Assembly: GCA_029775915.1 (NCBI GenBank)
Contig: JARVKA010000002.1
Span: forward strand, 1 to 64,000
Length of the DNA stretch: 64,000 nucleotides
From: Nitrososphaeria archaeon
Lineage (GTDB): Archaea > Thermoproteota > Nitrososphaeria > Nitrososphaerales > JANXEG01
Direction: 5' to 3'
Position numbers and translations under genes: made by a program
The notes under the pieces: generated by a model
The model's database searches: none
Told to the model about the DNA's origin: nothing
Seen by the model: only the letters and a program-made list of their open reading frames with translations
Part shown: piece after piece, positions 1 to 8,331 of the stretch
How the letters are laid out: every line of letters begins with the position of its first letter
Position numbering within the stretch: the first letter of the stretch is position 1

Positions 1-152
1 TCTTGGAACTTTAGTAGGTTGGTTTTTTGGAAACTTCATTCTTAAATAAGATTTTGTAATAATACATCTTAATTAACTGAATTAATGAAAATTTAAGACT
101 TTTAATGGGGATAAAAAGAGCTTTCCAATATATAATTTTCAATTAATGACGT

Positions 153-530
153 GTGGATATGATTAAAGAGTGGATCGATAAGGTTTTGGATAATATATCG
201 AGAGTTATCGTTGGAAAGAGAAATGGTATTAAACTTGCTTTAATAGCGCTTCTTTGTGAAGGGCATATACTTATTGAGGATATTCTAGGTATTGGGAAGA
301 CGACTTTCGCTCGTGCTCTTGCTTGCTCAGTCAGTTGTAGTTTTCTATGTATACAATTTACACCAGATGTTCTCCCATCAGATATCGTAGGAGTTACTAC
401 TTTAATAAAAAACGAATGATTTTGAGTTTCGACTTGGTCCAATCATGGCAAATATTGTGTTAGCAGATGAGATTAATCGTGTAACCCCACGAACTCAATC
501 ATGCTTATTTGAATTAGAAGCGTATATTTG
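153..530 (+). pseudogene. MoxR-type AAA+ ATPase, broken remnant
   Basis: The first 88 codons match the start of MoxR ATPases: an N-terminal IVGK segment, a Walker A-like ILGIGKTT in which the usual proline is leucine, then [14 protein letters not shown] stop occurs at 417-419. The family continues one frame over from 418 with [20 protein letters not shown] (Walker B region) and PRTQS, then stops at 529-531. The lid domain and the rest of a roughly 310-residue protein are absent. MoxR proteins are chaperone-like ATPases normally paired with DUF58/VWA genes, and none are here. I see a frameshifted and truncated pseudogene. A sequencing error could explain the shift but not the missing C-terminus. 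Confidence 0.75.
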
Positions 531-646
531 AGATAAATACGCATCCTCTTTTTTCAAAAGAAATTCTATCCCAACTCAAAGGTAATTTAAACCAAAGTAT
601 TATAAATCAAGCTTTCGTAATAATCTTGAAATGAATAAACACGCCT

Positions 647-967
647 ATGAATGGTCATAAATCTATAGCCGTTTCATTAAAGGATGAGGATGTGGCAACC
701 CCTCACTTAAAATTGAAACAATGGGGCTTTGAGAGTTTAAATGAGTATGTGAAAGGTATTGTTTCTGGTAAAATTTCAACTCCTCAACTCATAGATGAGT
801 TGGCTACACTTATAGCTGACAAAATTACTAGTAGGTTACTAGTAAAGGAATTGCCACTTTCCGTTAACGCTTTGAATTGCGAAGCATCTCAAAGGGTTAT
901 ATTGGTAGCCCGGGGCAGATTCGAACTGCCGTCACCGGCTCCAAAGGCCGGTATTCAAGGGTTTTAA
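647..967 (+). CDS. Short ORF running into tRNA-Gln; possible SSV-type integrase N-terminal fragment
   Basis: This 106-codon frame begins at ATG 647, after an in-frame stop at 632-634. Residues 5-45 look like a ribbon-helix-helix or small helical N-terminal domain (IAVSLKDEDV, then GFESLNEYVKGIVSGKI). The last approximately 20 codons are the complement of the 3' half of the tRNA-Gln gene (RGRFELPSPAPK). An ORF entering a tRNA from its 3' end and reading against it is exactly how the int(N) fragment of SSV-type integrases lies after integration. Frames through tRNA complements are often open by chance, so only the geometry and the N-terminal resemblance support this. No catalytic integrase residues are present. 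It could also be an unrelated orphan reading frame. Confidence 0.35.
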   Translation: MNGHKSIAVSLKDEDVATPHLKLKQWGFESLNEYVKGIVSGKISTPQLIDELATLIADKITSRLLVKELPLSVNALNCEASQRVILVARGRFELPSPAPKAGIQGF

Positions 968-1013
968 CCTTGCTTGACCGCTACACTCGGCGAATATTTT
1001 TCTCCACCGGGCT
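906..1013 (-). tRNA. tRNA-Gln(TTG) with two non-canonical introns
   Basis: The acceptor AGCCCGG pairs with CCGGGCT, the T arm is GGCAG-TTCGAAT-CTGCC, and the anticodon arm is CCGGC-CTTTGGA-GCCGG, giving anticodon TTG. To form a D arm (GTGT with GCAT), two inserts must be removed: 18 nt at 987-1004 between positions 9 and 10, and 17 nt at 954-970 between positions 24 and 25. The spliced length is 73 nt. CCA is encoded at 903-905. There is no intron at the canonical 37/38 site. The 3' half is identical to that of the tRNA-Gln(CTG) gene at 46166-46267. Confidence 0.88.
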
Positions 1014-1044
1014 TCCGAGCTACCACATATTAATATTATTAGGA

Positions 1045-2121
1045 TTATTGATTAAGTTTTCCCTTTATTATTGAATCGATAATTGTTAAAATCTTAACTA
1101 TTGGATCTTCCATTCTCTTCAAGATATTATCCGCCTTTTTCTTTAAATGTGATTTATACTTTTCATTCTCGAGTAGTTTCTCTAAAGTTTTTATCATATT
1201 ATCTATACTTTGGGGCTTAATTATCAATCCTTTTTTTATCAAATAATTTTCAACATAGTGAGATTTTTCGGGATATGCAGATATCGTTGGTATACCAAGT
1301 AAAGCCGATTCAGTATTCATAGTTCCTCCCATCCCTATGAATACATCTGTATGAATAAGTAAGTTAATACCATCAAAGCCATTCTTAGGGATTATGAGCT
1401 TCGATCCATAATGAGCTTCAATCTCTTTAATTTGCTCATCATACCTACATAAAACTACGATATTGCAATTTATGAATTGGGATGTGATTTTATTTAATAA
1501 ATCCATATAAGCATTTTTATTAATGTGAAGAAGGTATGAGGCTTTAACCTCTGGCAATCGAATGGTAATCGTTTTTTTAGATTTATCGAGGTTTAATTCA
1601 AGTCGATTTATTTGCTTTCTTCTTTTAATCCATACTACTGGATCTAAAGCTTTATACTTAATGATTCTCTCTTTCGATATTCCGTATTTAACCCATTCTG
1701 ATATCGGTATAATCCATGGTGTTAGTAAATAATGTGATAAAGGTATGGTAAGTTTTGATACACTCTCTGCATGAGGGGAATCACTAATACAAATATGCTT
1801 TATACCAAGACCATGGGATACACGAGCACACTCAGGTGAGCTGAAAGATATTGAACAATTTGGATTTTTTTCACTCACAATCTCAGCGAGTTGAATAATT
1901 CTCTTACTACTTGCAATAAGCTTTTGATAAAGATTATCACCACCATGCTCACCTATAAAATCAGCTTTAATATTAAATCTTTTAATTAATAATTCAACCT
2001 CTCGATAATGGCGAGAAGTTATTAATGTATAATAACCATTCTTCTCCAACTCTTGTATAAGTGGTTGGAAGAATAATACTTGCTTAGGCGTTAATATATC
2101 AATCCAAACTTTCAATTCCAT
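1045..2121 (-). CDS. DUF354 family protein (predicted glycosyltransferase/epimerase fold)
   Basis: The 358-residue protein opens with KVWIDILTPKQVLFFQPLI and continues with a histidine-containing GEHGGDNLYQK, then SFSSPECARVSHGLGIKHIC and ISDSPHAESVSKL. This series is typical of archaeal DUF354 proteins, whose fold resembles GT-B enzymes such as UDP-GlcNAc 2-epimerase. A C-terminal Rossmann-like part carries DVFIGMGGTMNTESALLGIPTISAYP, the kind of glycine-rich nucleotide-sugar site seen in GT-B folds. A role in surface polysaccharide or lipid glycosylation is inferred. The length fits the family. It stands alone, tail to head with tRNA-Gln. Confidence 0.8.
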   Translation of the reverse strand: MELKVWIDILTPKQVLFFQPLIQELEKNGYYTLITSRHYREVELLIKRFNIKADFIGEHGGDNLYQKLIASSKRIIQLAEIVSEKNPNCSISFSSPECARVSHGLGIKHICISDSPHAESVSKLTIPLSHYLLTPWIIPISEWVKYGISKERIIKYKALDPVVWIKRRKQINRLELNLDKSKKTITIRLPEVKASYLLHINKNAYMDLLNKITSQFINCNIVVLCRYDEQIKEIEAHYGSKLIIPKNGFDGINLLIHTDVFIGMGGTMNTESALLGIPTISAYPEKSHYVENYLIKKGLIIKPQSIDNMIKTLEKLLENEKYKSHLKKKADNILKRMEDPIVKILTIIDSIIKGKLNQ

Positions 2122-2211
2122 TTTTAATGATAAAAGGTTATTTAATTTTTTTACTCATTTATATTGAGATTTTACAATAAATTATCACTTATAATTATGT
2201 TATATTGTTCA

Positions 2212-2607
2212 TTACTTAAGCATACTAATTCCGATTGTTAAACCAGCAATTGAGACGATTATTAAAATCTTATAAAATAATGGTATTGCGATTAATGCAA
2301 GTAGTGAGATACCAACGCCCTCACTAAATCCCGTAATTAATCTAAGTTTATTATTACTAACTCTTATTCGCCAAGATTGTGTTACCCAATCTAGAATTAC
2401 CGGTATTGCTAATAAAATGCATAAAATTATTTGATAAGTAATTGGTAAGGAAAAAAAGAATGTGAGATTGAGATTGATAGATAAGATTGATAAGCTAATG
2501 AATCCTAAAATAACACCTGTACATCGAGCACAAAGCTTAATACTTTTACTCCCAAAGCTTATTGTAAACCAATGATTATGAGCTATTAATAACTCCCACA
2601 ACTTCAT
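2212..2607 (-). CDS. DUF2085 small membrane protein
   Basis: This 131-residue protein has about four hydrophobic segments. It shows the DUF2085 signature: CARCTGVILGF near residue 28, then DWVTQSWRIR followed by SNNKLRLITGFSEGVG. These cysteines and arginines are conserved across the family, whose function is unknown. Its start ATG shares one base with the stop of the preceding gene (TAATG), so the two are translationally coupled. Confidence 0.8.
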   Translation of the reverse strand: MKLWELLIAHNHWFTISFGSKSIKLCARCTGVILGFISLSILSINLNLTFFFSLPITYQIILCILLAIPVILDWVTQSWRIRVSNNKLRLITGFSEGVGISLLALIAIPLFYKILIIVSIAGLTIGISMLK

Positions 2608-3146
2608 TATGCAAGCACCTGCTTTTCACCACAATAAGGGCAATGAACAAAGTCTGAGAGTAACATTCTGCCACATTTCGCACAAGCCTTTAGAAAATGT
2701 ATCTTTAATGGTAAGCGAGCCTTTAAAGATTGTATTCGTGATCTAGCTTGCGGGCTGTATGTAGTTCTAATGAATGTTCCGCCACCTTCAACCTCAGTTA
2801 ACTCAAAAACAACACCACCCTCAACTCTGCTATTCATTTTGAGTAATCGAGGACTCATCTCTTCCACCACCTCAAATTTTGCACCTTTATTAGACTCTCT
2901 TTTAAAAATGCCTACATAGGATTGCTTAACTTCTTCACGCTCCCACTCTTTTGTAAACCCTTTTATAAGCTCAAAAGTATTTGAGATGCTTTGTGGAGTG
3001 AACCATACATCCATTTCAAAATATCCCGTTAAAGCTCTACTATCAGCGCGTTGTCGAAGCATAGGCATGAGCATACAACATATTAATAAGGGTAAGAGAA
3101 GTAAGAGGCTTTCAAAACCAGCTTGCAATATAAGGTTAGACATCAT
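2607..3146 (-). CDS. Membrane-anchored protein with C-terminal zinc ribbon
   Basis: The protein has 179 residues. Residues 5-30 form one transmembrane helix (SLLLLLPLLICCMLMPML). A middle domain of about 110 residues, with many beta-strand-like hydrophobic and charged alternations, resembles START/SRPBCC-type folds (FEMDVWFTP, FELTEVEGGGTFIRTTY). The C-terminus is a zinc ribbon, CAKCGRMLLSDFVHCPYCGEK. I do not recognise a named family. It is coupled to the DUF2085 gene by a one-base overlap, so a shared membrane process is likely but unknown. Confidence 0.65.
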   Translation of the reverse strand: MMSNLILQAGFESLLLLLPLLICCMLMPMLRQRADSRALTGYFEMDVWFTPQSISNTFELIKGFTKEWEREEVKQSYVGIFKRESNKGAKFEVVEEMSPRLLKMNSRVEGGVVFELTEVEGGGTFIRTTYSPQARSRIQSLKARLPLKIHFLKACAKCGRMLLSDFVHCPYCGEKQVLA

Positions 3147-3378
3147 TATTTATTATGCACGTCCCCAATTGGCTAAAGGTAATAATAATACTTAAAGTTT
3201 CTTATTCTGCAATAAGCTTTGGGATAAAATAAAAAGATTCATAAGATTTGCTAAAAGATTGTAAGAGATCTTTAAAATACAGCATGTTTTTAGATAATTA
3301 AATAACAACTCAATAAAGATTACATTGTAATAGATTTAATAGGGTTACTTTCAAATACCTCAGCTGCATAATTTAATA

Positions 3379-4713
3379 ATGATCTTAAGGAAGGTTAGAA
3401 TGTTTAAAAGTACTATAAAATGGTTAAGTGATGTAATTCCTATTGAAAATTTAGGAGAGTTAGCGAAAAGTATTGAGGTTGTGAGTAAATCTTCATCAAA
3501 CTTATGCTTACTTTGCAAAGGCAGTCGTATGCTTTGTGGTAAGGTTCGATGTCCAATTATAATAAAAGCTCAATCTATAGTTAAGTATGAGTCTTTGCTC
3601 AAGGATCATATTCATGGCTCTACTCCGCCAAGTGTGTTTGTAGGTAGAATAGGTTATCCAAAGGTGTATATTGGCCCCATGGTACCTCCATACTTTGGTG
3701 GGACTGAGATACTTGATACACCTGAAGTTTGGATTGGTAAATCGATTGATGAAATTATAGATTATCGCTTTTCTTTAATCCGTGGTAAGGTAAGAGCGAG
3801 TATTTTTAATGTTCGAAAAAGTGATCGATTGCTCGATACATTGCAAGAGCTTGCGATGGGTAAGGAGCCAATAGATGCAGAAGTAATATTCATGAAAAAA
3901 CCTAGAAAGGTATTGAGTTTAAGTGAAGAAACTCAACCATTTGGGCCTTCAGCACCGTTAAAATCATTAAAAGTAGGTAATGTAAGTGTAGATCGAAGGA
4001 TCGAGAATGCCTTTTATGATCGTGATTTAAAAGCAAGTGATGCTATTTACAAACTTTACGATGAGGGAGTACTCATTACTAAAATACAAAGGGCTTTTAG
4101 CATGGGTATGTTTGGTATTGGAGTATATAGAAAACTCGTTCCTACGAGGTGGAGTATTACAGCCGTTGATAGCATTATATCTATGAAATTGATAAATGAG
4201 ATAAAGCAGTATGAGAGTATTAATGAATATCGAGTTTATAGTTTCAAAAATCTTGATAATATTTTCATTGTGATCTTAATGCCTGAAAAATGGTGCTTTG
4301 AATGGATTGAGGCTTGGTTTCCAAAAACGGTATGGAATGTAAAGAGTAAAACGCCAATATTAATGGGCGATTATGAAAGTTATTGGGGTAGAACAACTTA
4401 TGCGAGTGTTGGTGGGTGCTATTATGCAGCCCGTTTTGCTGTAGCTGAAAAATTAAGAATGGAGAGAAGGCAAGCATCAGCATTATTATTAAGAGAGATA
4501 CATCCTGGCTATATATTACCAGTTGGTGTATGGAATGTAAGAGAGAGTGTTAGAAGGGCTTTAAAAAATAATCCAATGAAGTTTGATAATTTAAATACAG
4601 CGTGGAAGTATGCTTGTACAAAATTAACAATTCCATCAAAGGATTGGATAGCAAATAGCTTCATTTTAAAACAAGCTTTCTTTCAAAAAAGAATAACAGA
4701 TTATTTAACTTGA
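3379..4713 (+). CDS. nreA: NreA-like archaeal DNA repair protein
   Basis: The 444-residue protein has a zinc-binding CLLCKGSRMLCGKVRCP near residue 43, then VFVGRIGYPKVYIGPMVPP, followed by conserved D-rich and R-rich segments, as in archaeal Nre proteins. Haloarchaeal NreA acts in DNA damage repair and binds PCNA through a C-terminal PIP box. Here the C-terminus ends ILKQAFFQKRITDYLT, whose Q and paired aromatic residues resemble a degenerate PIP motif. ATG 3400 (residue 8) is an alternative start preceded by a purine-rich AAGGAAGG. The gene is monocistronic. Confidence 0.82.
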   Translation: MILRKVRMFKSTIKWLSDVIPIENLGELAKSIEVVSKSSSNLCLLCKGSRMLCGKVRCPIIIKAQSIVKYESLLKDHIHGSTPPSVFVGRIGYPKVYIGPMVPPYFGGTEILDTPEVWIGKSIDEIIDYRFSLIRGKVRASIFNVRKSDRLLDTLQELAMGKEPIDAEVIFMKKPRKVLSLSEETQPFGPSAPLKSLKVGNVSVDRRIENAFYDRDLKASDAIYKLYDEGVLITKIQRAFSMGMFGIGVYRKLVPTRWSITAVDSIISMKLINEIKQYESINEYRVYSFKNLDNIFIVILMPEKWCFEWIEAWFPKTVWNVKSKTPILMGDYESYWGRTTYASVGGCYYAARFAVAEKLRMERRQASALLLREIHPGYILPVGVWNVRESVRRALKNNPMKFDNLNTAWKYACTKLTIPSKDWIANSFILKQAFFQKRITDYLT

Positions 4714-4797
4714 AGGAATCATAAAATTCTGATTAAGTTTTTAATAGTAAAATCTATTCGTTTGCTCCTTACAAAATTAAAAGATAATTTACGAATT

Positions 4798-5966
4798 TTA
4801 TATAAGAAATGGTATGTAAATAATCATATTTACACTTGTTATTAAACCACCATACTTTAAAAATTCATTAAACCTTATTGTCGTCTTCATTCTTGATTCC
4901 AAGTATTCAAGTATAATTATATTCGAGGCTGCGCCTAAAATTGTTAAATTACCAGCGATTGTTGAGGCTACAGCTAAAGTGAGCCATGCATTAACATCAT
5001 TAACATCATATTTCAAACTCTCCATATACCTTACGAAAAGTTTAGCGAAAGGAACATTACTTATCAATTGACTTAATGTAATTGATGCAAGCGATATGCT
5101 AATGATACTCAAAATTCCACCACTTTTAGAATTTAATAATATCGTAAGTAGTGGTGTTAAAATACCGCTTCTCCAAATCCCTTCCATAGTTACAAACATG
5201 GTTATAAAGAAAATTATTGTACCCCAATCAACACTTGATATTAATTTTCTTGGATTACTTGAGAATGGGTAAATACCAGCTGCTATAATGAATGGTATAA
5301 ATCCTTTTTTACTAATATATGGCATATTTAAAAGCTCGAGGATATCATTTGTAATAAGTATCATTATGGATAAAGTTAATCCAACAGCTGCTAATATCGC
5401 ATCTCTACGATCACGTAAAGCTTCATGAGGAATTAAAATTAATTTTACTTCACTCTCCTCAACTTTAAACACTTTCATGAGAAGGTGTGATGTTATAAAA
5501 AGATTTAACAACGTTGGTATAAAAAGTTTATAAAAGAAGGTGATAATGGAGCTTTCATACCAGATCCAATAGTTATTAAAATATTTTGAGGATTTCCTAT
5601 AGGTGTCATAGTTGAGCCTATAGTTATTGAAAAGGCGAGTAAGAGAAACATCATTTTCGGCTTTATTTTAGCCACTCTAGATATTGTGTAAGCTATTGGT
5701 GGGCCCATTAACGCAATAGTATCATTAACAGCTACAGCAGCTAATAAACCAAACATTAATGATGATCCATAAATCAAAGCTTTTTTATGCTTAAACTTGC
5801 TTATAAACCACGTTGCAATTGCATTAAGCAATCCAGAAGATTCTGCAAGTCCAACCATACTAAACATACCGATTAAGAATAATATCACATCCATATCTAT
5901 AATAATCCCAAGATCATCAAAATTAACAAGATTAAAAATTACTGTAATGAATGCTGTAAATGACAT
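4798..5966 (-). pseudogene. ArsB/NhaD/SLC13-type ion permease, frameshifted
   Basis: Two adjacent frames make one permease. Codons 5966-5505 hold NDTIALMGPP and TPIGNPQNI, and codons 5511-4798 hold GNLTILGAASNIIILE, the two pseudo-symmetric GNxxxxGxxxN motifs of the COG1055 family. One extra T in the T5 run (plus-strand A5 at 5521-5525) would rejoin them as FINFFIPTLLNLFI. Upstream, codons back to about 6080 stay open in frame and encode a plausible first helix (GFATLLLLIITLIIRGK) but offer no ATG, GTG or TTG. The gene is therefore either a recent pseudogene or carries homopolymer sequencing errors. The transported ion cannot be told (Na+/H+, arsenite or anion). Confidence 0.75.
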
Positions 5967-6291
5967 TATACTCCATATTGGGATGCGTGTTACCTTGCCT
6001 CTAATAATTAATGTGATAATTAGGAGTAAAAGAGTAGCAAATCCTATGATCGCATTGTATAAATTGCTTATTGTGAGCGTTGCTTAACACCGCTTGTATT
6101 ACTATTAAACTTTTATAAAAATGATTACCTTAATATTATTAAGCTATAAAATTAGCTTAATAGCTAAATTAAAAATGAATATCTTCTTAAATTTAAAATC
6201 CCATCATATAAGTATTGATTTTATTAAAGCTAATGCTCTAAAAGAATTTTTAAGTTTATATTATTGTTGTGTCTTTATTATAGAGATTTAT

Positions 6292-6522
6292 ATGGTATCA
6301 GCATGTGTTCTTATCCGCTCTGAAAGAGGAAAGTCTGATGAAGTTTTAAATAGATTGAGACAAATACCAGGGGTAGTTAAAGCTTTTTCATCATTAGGAA
6401 GGTATGATGTAGTTATTCAACTTGAAGCTCCTAATTACAAAGTTTTAGGTCAAACGATTCTTAGAATGGGCGCCATATCTGGCGTTATATTCACAGAGAC
6501 TCTTATTGAGGTTGAGAGGTGA
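6292..6522 (+). CDS. Stand-alone Lrp/AsnC ligand-binding (RAM) domain protein
   Basis: Starting at ATG 6292, the 76 residues form a single RAM domain: ACVLIRSERGKSDEV, IPGVVKAFSSLGRYDVVIQLEAP, then a C-terminal TETLIEVER strand. The upstream open frame back to 6121 is low complexity and probably untranslated. There is no helix-turn-helix. Such free-standing RAM proteins bind amino acids or co-assemble with full-length Lrp proteins. It is followed four bases later by a second copy, probably one operon. Confidence 0.82.
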   Translation: MVSACVLIRSERGKSDEVLNRLRQIPGVVKAFSSLGRYDVVIQLEAPNYKVLGQTILRMGAISGVIFTETLIEVER

Positions 6523-6526
6523 TAAT

Positions 6527-6751
6527 ATGCTGAATGGTGTTATTTTAATAAAGACTTGGACGATTCGTACAGAAGATGTTTTAAAAGAGGTTCAAAAAAT
6601 ACCTGAAGTTAAGAAAGCATTCATAACATATGGAAGATTCGATATTTGTGCTTTTATAGAAGTGCCAAATTATGACACAATTAAATCAATAGTAAATAAA
6701 GTAAATGCATTGGAAGCTGTAAGAAGTACGGAAACGTTAATCGAAGCATAA
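6527..6751 (+). CDS. Second stand-alone RAM domain protein
   Basis: The 74-residue protein starts at ATG 6527, placed by the GAGGTGAT site at 6515-6522 inside the end of the preceding gene. The fold signature repeats that of its neighbour: GVILIKTWTIRTEDVLKEV, IPEVKKAFITYGRFDICAFIEVP, ending RSTETLIEA. Sequence identity between the two is modest, so they are probably old paralogues or heteromer partners. No DNA-binding domain is present. Ligand unknown. Confidence 0.82.
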   Translation: MLNGVILIKTWTIRTEDVLKEVQKIPEVKKAFITYGRFDICAFIEVPNYDTIKSIVNKVNALEAVRSTETLIEA

Positions 6752-6768
6752 GGGTTAAAATTAATAAC

Positions 6769-6993
6769 TCACATACCTTTTTTTGGCACAATAGCTATCG
6801 CAAAGTCTGGACAATAAATTTCACAAATTCCACACTGAGTACATTTATCTTGACCGATTGGCGTAACTATACCTTTTAACTCATCCTTCACAGTAAATAC
6901 GTGATATGGACATATATTTATACAAATTCCACAACCCTTACAAAGCTTTTCATCTACAAAGACTTTATCCAATTCACTCAACCTGCATTCCAA
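6769..6993 (-). CDS. korD: 2-oxoacid:ferredoxin oxidoreductase, delta (ferredoxin) subunit
   Basis: This 74-residue protein is a 2[4Fe-4S] ferredoxin with CKGCGICINICP and CTQCGICEIYCP. It overlaps the gamma subunit by 20 bases and is the last gene of the korABGD run. In the complex it carries electrons from the TPP-bound intermediate to soluble ferredoxin. The four-subunit layout, with a separate delta chain, is the 2-oxoglutarate-type arrangement. Confidence 0.9.
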   Translation of the reverse strand: MECRLSELDKVFVDEKLCKGCGICINICPYHVFTVKDELKGIVTPIGQDKCTQCGICEIYCPDFAIAIVPKKGM

Positions 6994-7504
6994 AGCCTAA
7001 TTTTAAAGCCTCGATATTTTTCTCAACCCCAGCTTTTACATTCTCTTTAATAGCTATTTTAGTATCTTCAATAGATATCGATTTAATAAATTTAAGTAAT
7101 ACCCCAAGCATAATCATATTTGCAAAGAGCTTCCTTCCAAATTTCTCAAGAGCTAACTTTGAAGCTGGGATTTTAATTATTTTATAATTACCATTAATCT
7201 TTCTATCCAAAAACTCCTCATCTATTAATAACAAACCATTATTCTTCAATAATTTAAGCTCCATATCTAAAGCTTTTGAATGAAGAGCGATTAAAGCATC
7301 AAGAGCAATAGCAAATGGATACTTAATTGGTTTATCAGAAATAACAACATGGCTATACGCATATGTTCCTCTAACTTCAGCCCCATAACTACTGGTTTTT
7401 GTTGCATACAAGCCTGAGAGAATGGCTGCATGGCCAAGTATAGTACCAATTAAAACCGTACCTTGACCACCCATACCACCAAATCTCACTTCGAATCTAC
7501 TCAT
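6974..7504 (-). CDS. korG: 2-oxoacid:ferredoxin oxidoreductase, gamma subunit
   Basis: The 176-residue protein begins with EVRFGGMGGQGTVLIG, the hallmark of the gamma domain of pyruvate/2-oxoglutarate ferredoxin oxidoreductases, followed by SYGAEVRGTYAYSHVVIS. This subunit contributes to the CoA site. It overlaps the beta gene by 4 bases (ATGA) and the delta gene by 20. Confidence 0.92.
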   Translation of the reverse strand: MSRFEVRFGGMGGQGTVLIGTILGHAAILSGLYATKTSSYGAEVRGTYAYSHVVISDKPIKYPFAIALDALIALHSKALDMELKLLKNNGLLLIDEEFLDRKINGNYKIIKIPASKLALEKFGRKLFANMIMLGVLLKFIKSISIEDTKIAIKENVKAGVEKNIEALKLGFGMQVE

Positions 7505-8331
7505 AATTTCACCCTCGCTTTATTAATAACTTGTTTATATAATGAAGTAAAACCTAACTTCTCTCTATCTACAAATATACCTACAACAAATTTATCTTTT
7601 AACTCCTCATCACTCATATTTTTAGCCTTCTCAATTGGTACACTATGTTCTTTAAAGTATTTCAACATATCGTAAGCAGATTTAAAACCAGCTCTTCTAC
7701 CATAAATTGTAGGACATTGGCTAACAACTTCTATGAAAGAAAAGCCATTCTTTTTAATAGCGGTTTTTATCGTTCTTATTAATGGTATTATATGATAAGT
7801 TGTCCATCTTGCTGCAAAAGAAGCACCAGCAGCATCAATAACCTTTACCACATCTAAGGGCTTCTCAATATTGCCATAAGGAGAGGTTAAGGTAAGTGAT
7901 TCAAATGGTGTTGTAGGTGATAATTGACCTCCAGTCATAGCGTACGTGAAGTTATTAGCCATAATAACCACAATCTCTAAATTTCTTTTAGCTGCATGAA
8001 TAAGATGGCCTATTCCTATGCCTGCAATATCACCATCACCTCCAAACACTACCACATGATGCTCGGGTCTCACCATCTTCACACCAAAAGCTACAGCTAC
8101 CGCTCTACCATGAAGCGTATGAATACTATCAGCTTTAAAGTGGGGGGAAGGTATCCATGCAGTACATCCAATACCGCTACAAAATATGAAATCATTCAAA
8201 TTGGAATAGCCAAGCTCTTCTACAGCTTTGAGAAAGCAATTTATTATAATACCAAGCCCACAACCAGGGCAAAATGTGGATGGTAAAACTTCTTCACGCA
8301 AATACTTTCTAGCAAAATGTTTTAAAATCAT
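7501..8331 (-). CDS. korB: 2-oxoacid:ferredoxin oxidoreductase, beta (TPP) subunit
   Basis: The 276-residue TPP-binding subunit has cluster-ligand cysteines in FCPGCGLG and CSGIGCTAW, and a TPP/Mg motif GDGDIAGIGIGH ending in MANN. The segment YAMTGGQLSPTTP is characteristic of the KorB/PorB group. It overlaps korA and korG by 4 bases each. 2-Oxoglutarate is the most likely substrate from subunit order and residues, but other 2-oxoacids are possible. Confidence 0.92.
   Translation of the reverse strand: MILKHFARKYLREEVLPSTFCPGCGLGIIINCFLKAVEELGYSNLNDFIFCSGIGCTAWIPSPHFKADSIHTLHGRAVAVAFGVKMVRPEHHVVVFGGDGDIAGIGIGHLIHAAKRNLEIVVIMANNFTYAMTGGQLSPTTPFESLTLTSPYGNIEKPLDVVKVIDAAGASFAARWTTYHIIPLIRTIKTAIKKNGFSFIEVVSQCPTIYGRRAGFKSAYDMLKYFKEHSVPIEKAKNMSDEELKDKFVVGIFVDREKLGFTSLYKQVINKARVKL

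Noticed and set aside
244-308. Alternative reading of the MoxR region on the minus strand (143-442).
   Set aside because: The plus strand carries clear MoxR motifs; the minus-strand frame is a shadow.
877-1074. 65-codon plus-strand frame across the tRNA-Gln region.
   Set aside because: It is the complement of the tRNA read in another frame and has no independent support.
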